Positions 8,919 through 22,829 are shown, counted from the first letter of the stretch. The stretch is DNA of 64,000 nt from Alkanindiges illinoisensis (GCF_004377485.1 NZ_SNTY01000008.1:26469-90468), one strand, 5' to 3'. Numbers and translations: made by a program. Notes: generated by a model not told the origin, from the letters alone.

Positions 8919-10307
8919 TCATTCCGGTGCGGTAATGGAAGGATTGGCAGCATTTGCGGTACTCTTAAACATTAAAATCACGGCAAGGCCGCCCAGCATG
9001 GAGCGGGACAACTGAATGGTTCCCTGCAATTGCTGCACCGCCTGATGCACAATCGCAAGCCCCAGACCACTGCCAATAATATCCTGTGCATTATTAAGGC
9101 GATAAAAACGCTGGAATACATTCTGGTATTCACTTTCATCAATGCCGGGGCCACTGTCTTCAATAATCAGGGTGGTTTGCTGGCTCTGTTCCTTGAGGCT
9201 AATGCTAATCAGGCCACCTTTAGGAGTATATTTAATCGCATTGTCCACAATATTCATCACAATGGAATTAAGCTGGTCAGGCCGCGCCATAATCCAGCTT
9301 TTTTCAAAGTCGGTGATGTACAGGTTTAGCTGCTTTTTTTCAAGGCTGGGATAAAGCTGCTCAATACAGCTTTTTACCAGTGCTGATAGTTCAACAGGCT
9401 GCTTGCCTGATTCATGCCCCAACTTTTCCTGATGTGCCAGTGACATCATCTGATTAACCAGTAGTTGCAGGCGTTGCAGGCGTTCTTCCAGTTCGCTAAA
9501 CATTTGCTGCTCATGGGGCTGTAAGTGGCCACTACTCATCAGCTCATTTTTAAAAATTTGCAAATGTAGATTCAGCGCGGTGAGGGGCGTTCGTAGTTCA
9601 TGGGCAGCATTGGCTATAAACTGCTGCTGCTGAATCTGAAACTGGTGCGCACGCTCAAATAACTGGTTTAGGGCATTTACCAGCGAATTCAGTTCGGTTG
9701 AAGAAGGGCTGGTGGCCAGTGGCCCAAAAAAGTTGGGTTCACGCTTTTGAATTTCCTGTTCCAGAGAGCGAAGTGGTTTTAAGCTATTGAGCAGAAAAAC
9801 AAACAGCGCAATAATCGCCAGTGGGGAAATGATCAGGTAAGGCAATAAAATCTGGCTGGTGAGCTTTAACACATAGGCATTGATATGGCTGTGCAACACA
9901 CTGACCTGAATCACTGAATTGTTGTTGGTATTTGGGCTGCTGGCATTTAAGTAATACGTATCAATATGGTCGTTTTTGAGTTCTTCGGCAATAAAGCCGG
10001 AAACCTGATTACAGGCGGCTGCAATCACAGGCGTTACAGGCTGGCGGCAATTTTTCTGCTCAATACGGATAATGGTGGTGACTTCACCAATTTTGTAGCG
10101 GCCCTGATAAGACCGTACATTGGCACCGCGTAGTTCCCGCTCCAGCAAAATGCCTACACGTTCAATCTTGTAATAGACTTTTTGTTCGTACTCAGACTTG
10201 GTGGTGTTGTAGGCAAAAATAAAAATAATTAAAAACAGCACCAGCACCAGTGCTGCAAACAAAAACAGGATACGGTTGACAAGAGAGAATAAATGCGTTT
10301 TTCTCAT
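8919..10307 (-). CDS. Sensor histidine kinase of an OmpR-type two-component system
   Basis: A 462-residue inner-membrane kinase that pairs with the response regulator encoded just upstream. It has an N-terminal membrane segment (LFLFAALVLVLFLIIFIFAY), a periplasmic sensor of about 120 residues and a second membrane segment (ILLPYLIISPLAIIALFVFLL). Then come a linker, the H box (AAHELRTPLTALN), the N box (IVDNAIKYTPKGG), and the G1 and G2 boxes (DSGPGIDESE, GSGLGLAIV). The organisation resembles QseC/PmrB kinases. A GTG nine codons upstream is in frame, but the ATG used here begins the basic stretch before the first membrane segment. The signal sensed cannot be told. A copy of the 93-bp repeat lies 38 bases beyond the stop codon. 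Confidence 0.92.
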   Translation of the reverse strand: MRKTHLFSLVNRILFLFAALVLVLFLIIFIFAYNTTKSEYEQKVYYKIERVGILLERELRGANVRSYQGRYKIGEVTTIIRIEQKNCRQPVTPVIAAACNQVSGFIAEELKNDHIDTYYLNASSPNTNNNSVIQVSVLHSHINAYVLKLTSQILLPYLIISPLAIIALFVFLLNSLKPLRSLEQEIQKREPNFFGPLATSPSSTELNSLVNALNQLFERAHQFQIQQQQFIANAAHELRTPLTALNLHLQIFKNELMSSGHLQPHEQQMFSELEERLQRLQLLVNQMMSLAHQEKLGHESGKQPVELSALVKSCIEQLYPSLEKKQLNLYITDFEKSWIMARPDQLNSIVMNIVDNAIKYTPKGGLISISLKEQSQQTTLIIEDSGPGIDESEYQNVFQRFYRLNNAQDIIGSGLGLAIVHQAVQQLQGTIQLSRSMLGGLAVILMFKSTANAANPSITAPE

Positions 10308-10393
10308 GGCTTGCCTATCCTGTCCGCTGAACACTTTTTAGCTGAAAACCCGTCATTTGTCTGGCTGTAACCAGCATGCTGCAATGCAAACAA

Positions 10394-11056
10394 TTACTGG
10401 TCAAGGTTGCCAATCTTGTAACCCAGCCCGCGAATAGTCTTGATAAAGTTTTTGCCCAGTTTCTGGCGAATATTGTGAATATGTACTTCCACCGTATTAC
10501 TTTGCAAAATATCCTGTTTTTCAGAAATCTTTTGCTCCAGCTGCTCACGTGAAAAAATGCAGTTGGGCGTGGCAGCCAGCGTTTCAATAATCGACCATTC
10601 CTTGGCAGATACTTCAATTAATTGGTCATTTTTATACACTGCATGTGCTGCCGGAATAATCTTGATGTCACCCAGCATATATTCAGTCTGGGTGGCACCT
10701 TTGGCACGACGTAGCAAGGCGCGAATACGTGCTAGCAGTTCATCAATATGATACGGCTTGACCAGATAATCATCAGCACCCTGTTCCAGACCGGATACGC
10801 GGTCTTCCACATTGTCACGTGCGGTTAAAATCAGGATTGGCAGGTCGCTCACCTTACGGATGCGCTGCAGCACCTGTGTGCCATCCAGGCCGGGCAGACC
10901 CAGATCCAGCAGCACAAACTCATAGTCGTGGTTATCAAACAATTGCAGGGCCTGAGTACCGGTTTTGGCCCAGTGCACATTAAATCCTGCCTGTTTTAAC
11001 AGCACACAGGTGGATTCACCAATCATGCTGTCATCTTCAACAAATAATAAAGTCAT
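10394..11056 (-). CDS. OmpR-family response regulator
   Basis: A 220-residue DNA-binding regulator. The receiver domain (1-115) has the acidic pair in FVEDD, the phospho-acceptor Asp at about residue 51 (LLDLGLPG), and the conserved Thr (LTARD) and Lys (YLVKPYHIDEL). The winged-helix effector domain (about 125-217) includes AKEWSIIETL, NTVEVHIHNIRQKLG and the closing IRGLGYKI. It resembles QseB/PmrA regulators. The kinase gene follows after 86 bases and the two are presumably cotranscribed. Target genes are not evident from the sequence. Confidence 0.94.
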   Translation of the reverse strand: MTLLFVEDDSMIGESTCVLLKQAGFNVHWAKTGTQALQLFDNHDYEFVLLDLGLPGLDGTQVLQRIRKVSDLPILILTARDNVEDRVSGLEQGADDYLVKPYHIDELLARIRALLRRAKGATQTEYMLGDIKIIPAAHAVYKNDQLIEVSAKEWSIIETLAATPNCIFSREQLEQKISEKQDILQSNTVEVHIHNIRQKLGKNFIKTIRGLGYKIGNLDQ

Positions 11057-11237
11057 GGTGTGATAACAATAAAATAAATAAAAGACCTGAGTTTCATCAT
11101 ACCTGAGTTTGCCAGGCAGGTTTGCTTATTTGGACGTTTTTTATTATAAAACCTAGGCAATAAAAATGGATAAATGTGGTGTGGATGCGCAAAAGTAGCA
11201 TGCCACCATTTTCTCGTCATTATGGAGTGTGCTGCAC

Positions 11238-12143
11238 ATGGCAAGCTATACCTATCAAACCCTGAAAGTCGAGCGTGATGCTGCTGGTGTGACAGTACTG
11301 TCGCTAAATCGGCCAGAACAAATGAATGCCTTTACCGTGGAAATGGCCAATGAGCTGGTGGATTTTTTTGAAAAAGCCAGTGAGGACGATGATATTCGCG
11401 CCATCATTGTGACTGGAGAAGGCCGGGCATTTTGCGCAGGCATGGATTTGTCCAAGGAAGGCAATGTATTTGGCCTTAACGAAACCCTGCAACCCTCCTT
11501 GCAGGACATGCAGGCACGCCGCGATGACGATGAAATCAAGAATGGCGTGTGTGATACCGGAGGCCGGGTAGTACTGTCGATTTTTGACTGCAAAAAACCG
11601 GTGATTGGTGCGATTAACGGTGCAGCAGTTGGGATTGGTGCCACCATGACACTAGCCATGGATATTCGTCTGGCCAGCGAAAAAGCCAAGATTGGTTTTG
11701 TGTTTGGCAAACTGGGCATTGTACCGGAAGCCTGTTCCAGCTGGTTTTTGCCACGCATTGTGGGTATTCAGCAGGCACTGGAATGGGTGTACAGCGCGGA
11801 TATTTTTGATGCGCATACAGCGAAAGAAGGCCGACTGGTTAAGCAGGTGTATCCCGCCGAACAATTGCTGGATGAGGCCAAAAAACTGGCGCACAAGTTT
11901 GTTGAAGGGCGTTCGCCGGTAGCACTGGCATTGGCTCGCCAGATGTTATACCGCAACAGTGCTGCCCCACATCCACTGGTTGCCCATCAAGTGGATTCAC
12001 TGGCCATGTTCTATACCAGCGTTGGTGATGGCAAGGAAGGGGTTCAGTCTTTTCTGGAAAAACGTGCGCCGCAATTCAAGCAAAAAGCCTCGCAAATGCC
12101 GCCATTTTACCCGTGGTGGTCTGATGTGCAGGATACGTTCTGA
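11238..12143 (+). CDS. Enoyl-CoA hydratase/isomerase family protein (crotonase)
   Basis: A 301-residue crotonase-fold enzyme, probably hydrating 2-enoyl-CoAs in fatty-acid or related acid degradation. Visible are the first oxyanion-hole segment (GRAFCAGMDLS, about residues 62-72), the second (NGAAVGIGATMTLAMDIRLA) and the catalytic-region acidic residue in KLGIVPEACSSWFLPR. The C-terminus ends in an aromatic stretch (PPFYPWWSDV). The start ATG has GGAG ten bases upstream; a GTG three codons earlier is less likely. It is a single-gene unit, divergent from the two-component pair and convergent with the GAF kinase gene across a shared terminator. The precise substrate cannot be assigned. Confidence 0.9.
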   Translation: MASYTYQTLKVERDAAGVTVLSLNRPEQMNAFTVEMANELVDFFEKASEDDDIRAIIVTGEGRAFCAGMDLSKEGNVFGLNETLQPSLQDMQARRDDDEIKNGVCDTGGRVVLSIFDCKKPVIGAINGAAVGIGATMTLAMDIRLASEKAKIGFVFGKLGIVPEACSSWFLPRIVGIQQALEWVYSADIFDAHTAKEGRLVKQVYPAEQLLDEAKKLAHKFVEGRSPVALALARQMLYRNSAAPHPLVAHQVDSLAMFYTSVGDGKEGVQSFLEKRAPQFKQKASQMPPFYPWWSDVQDTF

Positions 12144-12159
12144 TTCAATCTAGAAAAAC

Positions 12160-12197
12160 AAAACCCGCAGTCCGAATTCAGGCTGCGGGTTTTGTTT
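12160..12197. terminator. Bidirectional terminator
   Basis: AAACCCGCAG pairs with CTGCGGGTTT. The plus strand continues TTGTTT and the minus strand TTGTTTTTC, so it can end both the crotonase gene and the convergent GAF kinase gene. Confidence 0.85.
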
Positions 12198-12222
12198 GAT
12201 GTTTGGGTGGTGAAGGACAGTG

Positions 12223-13476
12223 TTAAGTGAGGCTTGCAGTTGCTTCGGGCAAAACCCTTGTACTAAGAGGAATGGTAAAGCTAAATGTTGAGCCATGTCC
12301 GACACGGGATTTTACGTCAAGTGTGCCTTGATGGTGTTGCAGAAATTGCTGACATAGCAGCAAACCCAGGCCAGTCCCTTTTTCCCCCTGAGTACCACGG
12401 GTACTCTGGTTGTGATCACCATTAAACAGGCGCTGCACCTGTTCTGGCGGCATGCCCATGCCATTATCTTCCACTGAAACCATAACCTTGTCATGATGAA
12501 CTGTATGATAAATCCGGATCTTGCCATATTCAGGAGTAAATTTGATGGCATTGCCCACCAGATTATGAATGAGCGAGTTCAGCATGTGGCGGTCGCCATC
12601 CACCCAGATTTCCGGCGCTAGCTGTAACTCAATATGAATATTTTTCTGGGCAGCAGTAAATTGCAGGCCTGCGACTGTTGCCTCAACCAGACTAGCCAGT
12701 TGTAGCGGTTTGGGCTGATACGGCATTGCACCATTTTCCAGTCTGGCCCATTCCAGCAGGTTTTCCAGGAACTTATAGGTAGCATGTGAGGATTCGTTCA
12801 AATAGCTGGCAATTTCACGTCTGGTGTTGTCCGCCAGTTCATCATAATCAGTGTCCAGGACATCGGAAAAGCCCAGAATGCCATGAAAAGCTGCTTTGAG
12901 GTCATGGGCAATAATGGCAAAAAACTTGTCTTTGTTCTTGTTGATTTGCTGCATTCTCACCACAGAGCGATGCAGATTCATATGTGCCACCACCTGATTG
13001 GCCAATACCTTTAATGTTTGTATCTGCAAAGGTGTCATGCTTTTGGGCTGGTCATCAATGGCGCAAATTACACCCAGTGGCAGGCCATCTTCTGTTAATA
13101 AGGGCGCACCGGCATAAAAGCGCACATGCGTGCTGGGGCAGGTCACCAGTGGATTCTGGTTAAAACGCTCATCCAGGCTGGCGTCTTCGACAATCATCAC
13201 ATCATCATGCAAAATGGCATGGCTGCAAAATGAGCCATCACGCGGACCAGACTCGGCAGCATAATTATAGCGCGACTTAAACCACAGCAAATCTTCACCC
13301 ACCAGTGACAGCAGCGCTGAACTTGAGCCACAAATCTGCGCAACCAGGCTGACAATTTCATCAAATTGCGCTTCAGGCTGGGTGCCAAACAACTCATAGG
13401 CAGCCAGTGCTTCCAGACGTTGTTTTTCCTGCGGGTGTAAAGGTGCAATGCTGAGATCAGAATCTGGCGGCATCAT
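12223..13476 (-). CDS. GAF-domain sensor histidine kinase
   Basis: A 417-residue soluble kinase without membrane segments. Residues about 15-175 form a GAF domain (LFGTQPEAQFDEIVSLVAQI, RDGSFCSHAIL, FYAGAPLLTEDGLPLGVICA) of the type often found in cytoplasmic sensors and bacteriophytochromes. A HisKA-like helix pair follows with the phospho-acceptor in IIAHDLKAAFHG, then the HATPase domain with the N box (LVGNAIKFTPEYG), G1 (VEDNGMGMPPEQV) and G2 (GTGLGLLLCQQF). No response regulator is encoded beside it, so its partner lies elsewhere. Two ATG codons are adjacent at the start and neither has a strong ribosome binding site. The ligand is unknown. Confidence 0.9.
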   Translation of the reverse strand: MMPPDSDLSIAPLHPQEKQRLEALAAYELFGTQPEAQFDEIVSLVAQICGSSSALLSLVGEDLLWFKSRYNYAAESGPRDGSFCSHAILHDDVMIVEDASLDERFNQNPLVTCPSTHVRFYAGAPLLTEDGLPLGVICAIDDQPKSMTPLQIQTLKVLANQVVAHMNLHRSVVRMQQINKNKDKFFAIIAHDLKAAFHGILGFSDVLDTDYDELADNTRREIASYLNESSHATYKFLENLLEWARLENGAMPYQPKPLQLASLVEATVAGLQFTAAQKNIHIELQLAPEIWVDGDRHMLNSLIHNLVGNAIKFTPEYGKIRIYHTVHHDKVMVSVEDNGMGMPPEQVQRLFNGDHNQSTRGTQGEKGTGLGLLLCQQFLQHHQGTLDVKSRVGHGSTFSFTIPLSTRVLPEATASLT

Positions 13477-13867
13477 GAACGATTCAACTCGAGATGTTCC
13501 AAGGGTAAATTCAATAGATAATAGACGACTGATTTTTTCAAATTTTTCAGCAAAATACTACTATTAAAAGATGGCGCAAAAACTAACATAGCCTGTTATG
13601 GCACAATATAGTGAAAATGTATAATTTGCTATAAATGCAAGCCTAAGTATTTCATGGCAAGAGATTTTTTGCACCTGAATCTGCGAACTGACGATGTAGG
13701 CAACAAGGCAAAGACCACATAAAAAAGCCAGCCAGCTTATGATTTTAAATCACCGCTCAAACGACAGCTTAAATCACCTTAAAATGCTGCTTTTTGTGCT
13801 AAACCCGTCTAAAAATCAGCAAAAACTGCACATTTTCTGAAAATGCTCGACATTGTGCAGCTTTTTT
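13477..13867. other. Intergenic leader region upstream of tig
   Basis: About 390 AT-rich bases between the divergent GAF kinase and tig genes, with no gene that I can support. The sequence TTAAATCACC is present twice (13745 and 13769), 24 bases apart. This could be a regulator half-site pair or chance; no known operator is recognised. Confidence 0.45.
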
Positions 13868-13896
13868 TTGTATAAGATCGCAGCTTGGCTTATACT
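13868..13896 (+). promoter_or_regulatory. Predicted sigma-70 promoter of tig
   Basis: TTGTAT at 13868-13873 and TATACT at 13891-13896 are separated by 17 bases and lie about 52 bases before the tig start codon. The -10 box is one base from consensus and the -35 box matches at four positions. Confidence 0.6.
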
Positions 13897-13948
13897 AGCC
13901 GCCTTTAAAATTTTAGCTCAACCTTATACATATATCATCGAGGAAGCC

Positions 13949-15280
13949 ATGATCGTTAAGACTGAAACGGTTTCGGGCGTTGCCCGTCGTCTAAATGTTA
14001 CTGTTCCAACCAGCCGCATTGACGAACAATTTGAAGCTCGCCTGAAACGTGCAGCAAAAAACGTAAAAATCAATGGTTTCCGTCCAGGCAAAGTACCCAT
14101 GTCAAAAATCCGTGCGGATTTTGGGCCTGGTATCCGTCAGGAAGTGATCAACGACATTATCCGTGACAGCGTGTTTGAAGCCATCCAGCAGGAAAAAATC
14201 AATGCTGTGGGCATGCCGAACATTGAAAAAGTAGACCTGAACAAAGAAGGTCTGGTGTATGAAGCCACTGTTGAAGTGTATCCTGAAGTGACTGTTAAGG
14301 GTCTGGAAGATCTGTCCATTGACCGCAAAACCACTGAAGTGTCTGATGAAGACGTAGACACCATGATCGAAAACCTGCGCAAGCAGCGTCAGACCTGGGC
14401 AGTGACCAAGGGCATGGCCAAAAAAGACATGCAGGCGACCTTTGATTTTGAAGGCACCATCGACGGTGAAAAATTTGACGGTGGCAGCGCGCAGGACTTT
14501 AAACTGGTGCTGGGTTCTGGCCGCATGATTCCCGGCTTTGAAGATGGCATCGTTGGCATGAAAGCCGGTGAAGAAAAAGTGATTGATGTCACCTTCCCGG
14601 AAGACTATCAGGCAGAAAACCTGCGTGGTAAAGCGGCCCAGTTCAAAATCACCTTGAAACAAGTTGAAAAGCCAAAGTTACCTGAAATTGACGCCGAGTT
14701 TTTAAACCTGTTTGGCGTGAGCGAAGAAGAAGGCGTTGACAAGCTGAAAGCAGATGTTCGCAAGAACATGGAACGTGAAGTAAAAAACAGCCTGCGTCAG
14801 CAACTGAAACAAGCCGCTTTTAATGCCGTGCTGGAAAACAACGACGTTGAAGTGCCAGGTGCAATGGTTACCGAAGAAATCGGTCGTCAGCGTCAGCAAA
14901 TGCTGCAACAGTTTGCCCAGCAGTTTGGTGGTGCGCAAAACTTTGACCAAAGCATGCTGCCGGATGAGCTGTTCCGCGAGCAGGCTGAGCGTTCAGTGAA
15001 ACTGGGTGTATTGATTGGCAAGGTATTGGAAGATGCCAAGCTGACCGTTGACCAGGAACGTGTAAAAGCGTTTATTGAAGAAACTGCCCAGTCTTATGAA
15101 GACCCAACTGAAGTGATTGAATACTTCAATTCTGACAAGCAGCAACGTGCCCAGATTGAAGCGGTGGTTCTAGAAGATCAGGTGGTTGATCATATTCTGG
15201 CCACTGCCAAAGTGACTGACCAGACTATTAGTTATCAGGATCTGATCAAGGAACAACAGGCCCAGCGCGCTGGCCGCTAA
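13949..15280 (+). CDS. tig: Trigger factor, ribosome-associated chaperone and peptidyl-prolyl isomerase
   Basis: A 443-residue chaperone that binds ribosomal protein L23 at the exit tunnel and the nascent chain. The N-terminal ribosome-binding domain contains the signature GFRPGKVP (about residues 43-50). The FKBP-type isomerase domain follows (about 150-245: [20 protein letters not shown] and [20 protein letters not shown]). The long helical C-terminal chaperone domain holds the rest. The frame is open 32 codons upstream, but the ATG chosen gives the standard N-terminus and has GAGGAA seven bases before it. It precedes clpP and clpX as in many proteobacteria, with its own promoter and terminator. 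Confidence 0.98.
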   Translation: MIVKTETVSGVARRLNVTVPTSRIDEQFEARLKRAAKNVKINGFRPGKVPMSKIRADFGPGIRQEVINDIIRDSVFEAIQQEKINAVGMPNIEKVDLNKEGLVYEATVEVYPEVTVKGLEDLSIDRKTTEVSDEDVDTMIENLRKQRQTWAVTKGMAKKDMQATFDFEGTIDGEKFDGGSAQDFKLVLGSGRMIPGFEDGIVGMKAGEEKVIDVTFPEDYQAENLRGKAAQFKITLKQVEKPKLPEIDAEFLNLFGVSEEEGVDKLKADVRKNMEREVKNSLRQQLKQAAFNAVLENNDVEVPGAMVTEEIGRQRQQMLQQFAQQFGGAQNFDQSMLPDELFREQAERSVKLGVLIGKVLEDAKLTVDQERVKAFIEETAQSYEDPTEVIEYFNSDKQQRAQIEAVVLEDQVVDHILATAKVTDQTISYQDLIKEQQAQRAGR

Positions 15281-15312
15281 TTTTGGCAAGTTAAGTTCCT
15301 GAAAGTAGCAGG

Positions 15313-15337
15313 AAAGGCGCTTAAAGCGCCTTTTTTG
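15313..15337 (+). terminator. Terminator of tig
   Basis: AAAGGCGCTT pairs with AAGCGCCTTT and is followed by a T run. It lies about 33 bases after the tig stop codon, separating tig from clpP. Confidence 0.9.
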
Positions 15338-15487
15338 TTGCCCCTGACGTGATGCAGACAGAGGGATTAAAGGGCGAAGGTTGTACTGTTATTTTTCACA
15401 ATGCAACAGCACAACCCCTTTGCAATTTTGGCTATTATCCGCCATAGTGTGACTATAGTTAAAATCAGCTTTATCAGGAAAAACAAC

Positions 15488-16129
15488 GTGTCATTTGATT
15501 TTGAAACTGCAAATACTGCAACTGTAAGCTCAGCATCTATAAATAGCGCGCTCGTTCCCATGGTGGTTGAACAGTCTTCACGGGGTGAGCGTTCTTTTGA
15601 TATCTATTCGCGTCTGCTGCGTGAACGTATCATTTTCCTGTCCGGTGAAGTTGAAGACCACATGGCAAACCTGATTGTGGCTCAGCTCTTGTTTTTGGAA
15701 GCCGAGAACCCAGATAAGGACATACACCTGTACATCAATTCACCCGGTGGTTCAGTGACTGCCGGTATGGCTATTTATGATGTGATGCAGTTTATCAAGC
15801 CGGATGTATCCACCACGTGTCTGGGACAGGCGGCCAGTATGGGCGCTTTCCTGTTGAATGCCGGCGCACCGGGCAAGCGTTATGCACTAGCGAATTCACG
15901 TATCATGATTCACCAGCCATTGGGTGGTTTCCGTGGTCAGGCGTCTGATATTGAAATTCACGCTCGTGAAATCCTGCAAATCAAGGAAAAGCTGAACCGC
16001 CTGATGGCACAGCACAGTGGTCAGGACTATGAGCGCATTGCACGCGATACCGACCGTGATAACTTTTTAAATGCTGAAGCGGCACGTGAATACGGCCTGG
16101 TTGATGCAGTACTGTCCAAGCGTCCTTAA
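15488..16129 (+). CDS. clpP: ATP-dependent Clp protease proteolytic subunit
   Basis: Serine peptidase that forms the double heptameric barrel and degrades proteins delivered by ClpX or ClpA. The nucleophile Ser lies in [13 protein letters not shown] and the catalytic His in [10 protein letters not shown], followed by the usual [13 protein letters not shown] helix. The frame opens earlier, but no ATG upstream gives a sensible N-terminus. A GTG start at 15488 with AGGA upstream gives 213 residues beginning VSFDFET, with a short variable leader before [24 protein letters not shown] start is a choice made from the ribosome binding site. clpX follows after 45 bases. Confidence 0.96.
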   Translation: MSFDFETANTATVSSASINSALVPMVVEQSSRGERSFDIYSRLLRERIIFLSGEVEDHMANLIVAQLLFLEAENPDKDIHLYINSPGGSVTAGMAIYDVMQFIKPDVSTTCLGQAASMGAFLLNAGAPGKRYALANSRIMIHQPLGGFRGQASDIEIHAREILQIKEKLNRLMAQHSGQDYERIARDTDRDNFLNAEAAREYGLVDAVLSKRP

Positions 16130-16174
16130 GCCTCAGGGTTTAAATGTTTGGTAAATTAACCTATTGGAGTTCTC

Positions 16175-17503
16175 ATGTCCGATTTACCCAAAGGACAAAA
16201 AACCTGTTCGTTTTGTGGCAAGCGTCAAGCTGAAGTCAGCAAGCTGATTGCTGGAGAAAATGCGTTTATCTGTAATGAGTGCATTGAAGTCTGTACTGAT
16301 CTGGTGCAAACCAGCCAGCAGGTCGAATCTGGTGATTGGGCCAAGCGGCCATTGCCAAAGCCTGCTGAAATCCGTGCTTCGCTGGATCAGTATGTGATTG
16401 GTCAGGACACTGCCAAAAAGACCTTGTCAGTGGCAGTGTACAATCACTATAAGCGTTTAAAGGCCAGCCAGAATCTGTCTGCGCAGCAAGGCGTTAAAGA
16501 CGCCATGGTGGAGCTATCCAAAAGCAATATTTTGCTGATTGGCCCCACAGGCTCTGGTAAAACCCTGCTGGCGCAAACGCTGGCACGCTTGCTGGATGTA
16601 CCATTTGCCATGGCAGATGCCACCACACTAACCGAAGCAGGTTATGTGGGTGAAGATGTTGAAAACATTGTGCAGAAACTGCTGCAAAAATCGGATTATG
16701 ACATCGAAAAAGCGCAGATGGGCATCATCTATATTGATGAGATCGACAAGATTACCCGCAAGAGCGACAATCCATCCATTACCCGTGACGTATCGGGTGA
16801 AGGGGTTCAGCAAGCCCTGTTGAAAATGATCGAAGGCACCGTGGCTTCCATTCCGCCGCAGGGTGGCCGTAAGCATCCGCAACAGGAATTTGTGCAGGTT
16901 GATACCAGCAATATCCTGTTCATTTGTGGTGGTGCATTTGCCGGCCTTGAAAAGCTGGTGAAGCAGCGGCATGAAAAAGGCGGTATTGGCTTTAGTGCTG
17001 AAGTGCGCAGAAAAGACGAGTCCAAGAAGCTGGGTCAGTTGTTCCGTGAAGTAGAGCCGGAAGACCTGATCAAATATGGCCTGATTCCAGAATTTATTGG
17101 TCGCTTGCCGGTGGTTGCCTCATTAGAGGAACTGGACGAAGAAGCACTAATGCAGATTCTGACTGAACCAAAAAATGCCCTAACCCGCCAGTATCAATAT
17201 TTGTTTGAAATGGAAAACGTGGACTTGGTGTTTGAAGATGCGGCATTGCGTGCCGTGGCTAAAAAAGCGCTGGATCGCAACACCGGAGCGCGCGGCTTGC
17301 GTTCGATTCTGGAAAATGTTTTGCTGGATACCATGTATGAGCTGCCATCAGCGGATCATATCGGTACGGTACGCATTACTGAAGCCGTGATCAATGATGG
17401 TGCTAAACCAATCCTTGAGCCAGAGCGTTTACCAGTGTCACCAAAGTCGGATCATACCTATTCGGCTGAACATTTAACGCTGGTAGATTCACGTAGCGCC
17501 TAA
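16175..17503 (+). CDS. clpX: ATP-dependent Clp protease ATP-binding subunit ClpX
   Basis: A 442-residue AAA+ unfoldase that feeds substrates to ClpP. The N-terminal zinc-binding domain has the four Cys in CSFCGKRQ and CNECIEVC (about residues 11-40). The AAA+ core has Walker A GPTGSGKT (about 125-132), Walker [10 protein letters not shown] and sensor 2 [12 protein letters not shown]. The start has GGAG upstream. The gene is almost certainly cotranscribed with clpP and ends at a clear terminator. Confidence 0.98.
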   Translation: MSDLPKGQKTCSFCGKRQAEVSKLIAGENAFICNECIEVCTDLVQTSQQVESGDWAKRPLPKPAEIRASLDQYVIGQDTAKKTLSVAVYNHYKRLKASQNLSAQQGVKDAMVELSKSNILLIGPTGSGKTLLAQTLARLLDVPFAMADATTLTEAGYVGEDVENIVQKLLQKSDYDIEKAQMGIIYIDEIDKITRKSDNPSITRDVSGEGVQQALLKMIEGTVASIPPQGGRKHPQQEFVQVDTSNILFICGGAFAGLEKLVKQRHEKGGIGFSAEVRRKDESKKLGQLFREVEPEDLIKYGLIPEFIGRLPVVASLEELDEEALMQILTEPKNALTRQYQYLFEMENVDLVFEDAALRAVAKKALDRNTGARGLRSILENVLLDTMYELPSADHIGTVRITEAVINDGAKPILEPERLPVSPKSDHTYSAEHLTLVDSRSA

Positions 17504-17540
17504 TGACTAAGCTGCTTTAGGGGTGTTAAACGTCCCTTAT

Positions 17541-17569
17541 AAAAAGCGTCTCAACTCGAGGCGCTTTTT
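17541..17569 (+). terminator. Terminator of clpP-clpX
   Basis: AAAAAGCG and CGCTTTTT form the base of an imperfect hairpin with an inner CTC/GAG pairing. It lies about 38 bases after the clpX stop codon. Confidence 0.8.
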
Positions 17570-17729
17570 GATGATGTTTGCTTTATTTATAGCGCCTGGA
17601 TATTTTTCAGTTAAGCCAGCACGCCTGCTATTATTGACCAGCATGACATGAAGACAGACTGGAAATCAATCCATGCAAATCGAGCACCACGCCACGATAC
17701 AGCTTTAAAATTGGCTAGTTCCACAGGAG

Positions 17730-18536
17730 CTAGCCTGCATTCACCAATCGTTGGATGGTGGTATGGGCTGTTTGCTGGACTCTACCATCCTGAAACCAGA
17801 TCAGCTCACCCGGCTGATACTTATGCCACACTTCATTATCCGTGAGCGGAGCAGTTGCAACCACGGCCACCCGGTCTTCCGGCTTGGTCACCTGACTAAA
17901 ATCAATTTCAATATCAACGTCCACCAGATGCGCCTGCTGGAATGGCCATTCGCGCACAATCCAGTGCAGGTTGGTGGTGGCGTAGCTAAACAGCGCCTGA
18001 CCATTGGACAGGATAAAATTGAACGTGCCGTATTCTGCAATTTTGGGTGAAACCTCAGCCAGAAAGTCAAAAATCTGCTGGAGAGAAGGCTCATCCTTGC
18101 CAAAACGGTAGCGCAGCTCCTGCAAAATGTAGCAGTAAGCGCGCTCGCTATCGGTAGTGCCAACTGGCATAAACTGCCCGCATAACTGGGGCCAGTAGTC
18201 TTTCAGGTCGCCATTATGGGCAAAAATCCAGTGTCGACCCCACAGCTCGCGCATAAATGGATGGTTGTTTTCCAGTTCAATCTTGCCCTGAGTGGCCTTG
18301 CGGATATGGGCAATCACATTGCGCGACTTAATGGGATAATTACGGATAAAATCTGCCAGTGGTGAGTGCACGGCAGACTGGCAATCAATAAACAGGCGGC
18401 AACCTTTTTGTTCAAAAAAGGCAATACCAAAGCCATCAGCATGGTCGGAAGTTACGCCGGCACGCTGGCTAAAACCTTTAAAGGAGAAATTAATATCAGT
18501 TGGCGTGGCACAGTTCATGCCCAGTAACTCGCACAT
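17730..18536 (-). CDS. Class II glutamine amidotransferase, YafJ-like
   Basis: A 268-residue stand-alone Ntn-type glutaminase domain. The nucleophile is Cys2 right after the initiator Met (MCELLGMNCATP). The substrate-site motifs DHADGFGIAFF, AHIRKATQG and the oxyanion segment HWIFAHNGDL are present. Members hydrolyse glutamine to glutamate and ammonia; the acceptor for the free-standing YafJ group is not settled. It is transcribed alone, convergent with clpX, and no operon partner is evident. Confidence 0.9.
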   Translation of the reverse strand: MCELLGMNCATPTDINFSFKGFSQRAGVTSDHADGFGIAFFEQKGCRLFIDCQSAVHSPLADFIRNYPIKSRNVIAHIRKATQGKIELENNHPFMRELWGRHWIFAHNGDLKDYWPQLCGQFMPVGTTDSERAYCYILQELRYRFGKDEPSLQQIFDFLAEVSPKIAEYGTFNFILSNGQALFSYATTNLHWIVREWPFQQAHLVDVDIEIDFSQVTKPEDRVAVVATAPLTDNEVWHKYQPGELIWFQDGRVQQTAHTTIQRLVNAG

Positions 18537-18726
18537 ACAATGACCACATTTAAGTAAACAAACAAATAATGACCAGATTCAGCAGGCGTAGAGCCTAGGA
18601 CATTTTGATCTAGGGATATTGTGCATAAGCTGCATGCAGACTGCAAATCATCATTTGCATTACTTTGATAAAAATAATGTGCAAAAGCATGATGGCAATT
18701 GAAAACAATGGATAAAAATAGAAACC

Positions 18727-18764
18727 TATAAAAATGCCCACTGCTTAAAAAGCAATGGGCAATA
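18727..18764 (-). terminator. Terminator of the dut-algC-argB unit
   Basis: On the minus strand TGCCCATTGCTT pairs with AAGCAGTGGGCA with one mismatch and is followed by TTTTTATAGG. It lies about 30 bases after the argB stop codon. Confidence 0.85.
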
Positions 18765-18794
18765 AAATAATGACTTCAATAAAAAGAAAAGAAG

Positions 18795-22251
<3,457 letters not shown>

Positions 22252-22376
22252 GACACACTTCCTTGATCGTTCTTGACCTTATAGGGTGATTAATGGCTGT
22301 ACTTCACCAGCAAAGCCGCCCTGACAAGGCCGGATTAAGATTTGAATGGTTTTAACAGACTCACGTCACGAGTATT

Positions 22377-22829
22377 TTATGCAGTACCCGTATGACCAAA
22401 ACCACCGCTGCCACGTTCAGTTTGCTCAAAGTCATTTACAACTTCAAGTTGAGTTTGTATCACGGGAACCAGCACATATTGTGCCATTCGTTCACCCGGC
22501 GCCAAAGTAAAGGCAGCTGTGCCACGATTCCACACTGAAACCATCAGTTCGCCCTGATAGTCAGAGTCAATCAGCCCTACCAGATTGCCTAGGACAATGC
22601 CATGCTTATGCCCAAGTCCAGAGCGCGGTAAAATCAGGCCAGCGTAGTGCGGATCGGCAATGTAAATGGCCATGCCGGTTTTGACCAGCACGGTATCACC
22701 GGGATTGAGCACAATGTCTTCATCAATGCAGGCACGTAAATCAAGGCCTGCAGAGCCTGGGGTCGCATGCGTAGGTAGGGGCCAGGTGGTGCCAATCCGT
22801 GAGTCCAGAATTTTAACTTGAAGTTTCAT
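22377..22829 (-). CDS. dut: Deoxyuridine 5'-triphosphate nucleotidohydrolase (dUTPase)
   Basis: Homotrimeric dUTPase that hydrolyses dUTP to dUMP and keeps uracil out of DNA. All five motifs are seen in 150 residues: [10 protein letters not shown], the aspartate region with [35 protein letters not shown] and the C-terminal P-loop-like [11 protein letters not shown]. The gene heads the dut-algC-argB set; 125 bases separate it from algC, so a separate algC promoter is possible. Confidence 0.97.
   Translation of the reverse strand: MKLQVKILDSRIGTTWPLPTHATPGSAGLDLRACIDEDIVLNPGDTVLVKTGMAIYIADPHYAGLILPRSGLGHKHGIVLGNLVGLIDSDYQGELMVSVWNRGTAAFTLAPGERMAQYVLVPVIQTQLEVVNDFEQTERGSGGFGHTGTA

Noticed and set aside
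8919..11056. Naming the two-component pair QseBC or PmrAB
   Set aside because: Domain layout fits both and no target or signal genes are adjacent, so a specific name would be unsupported.
15401..15487. ATG start for ClpP 29 codons upstream
   Set aside because: The added residues do not fit the family N-terminus and have no ribosome binding site; the GTG at 15488 has AGGA at proper spacing.
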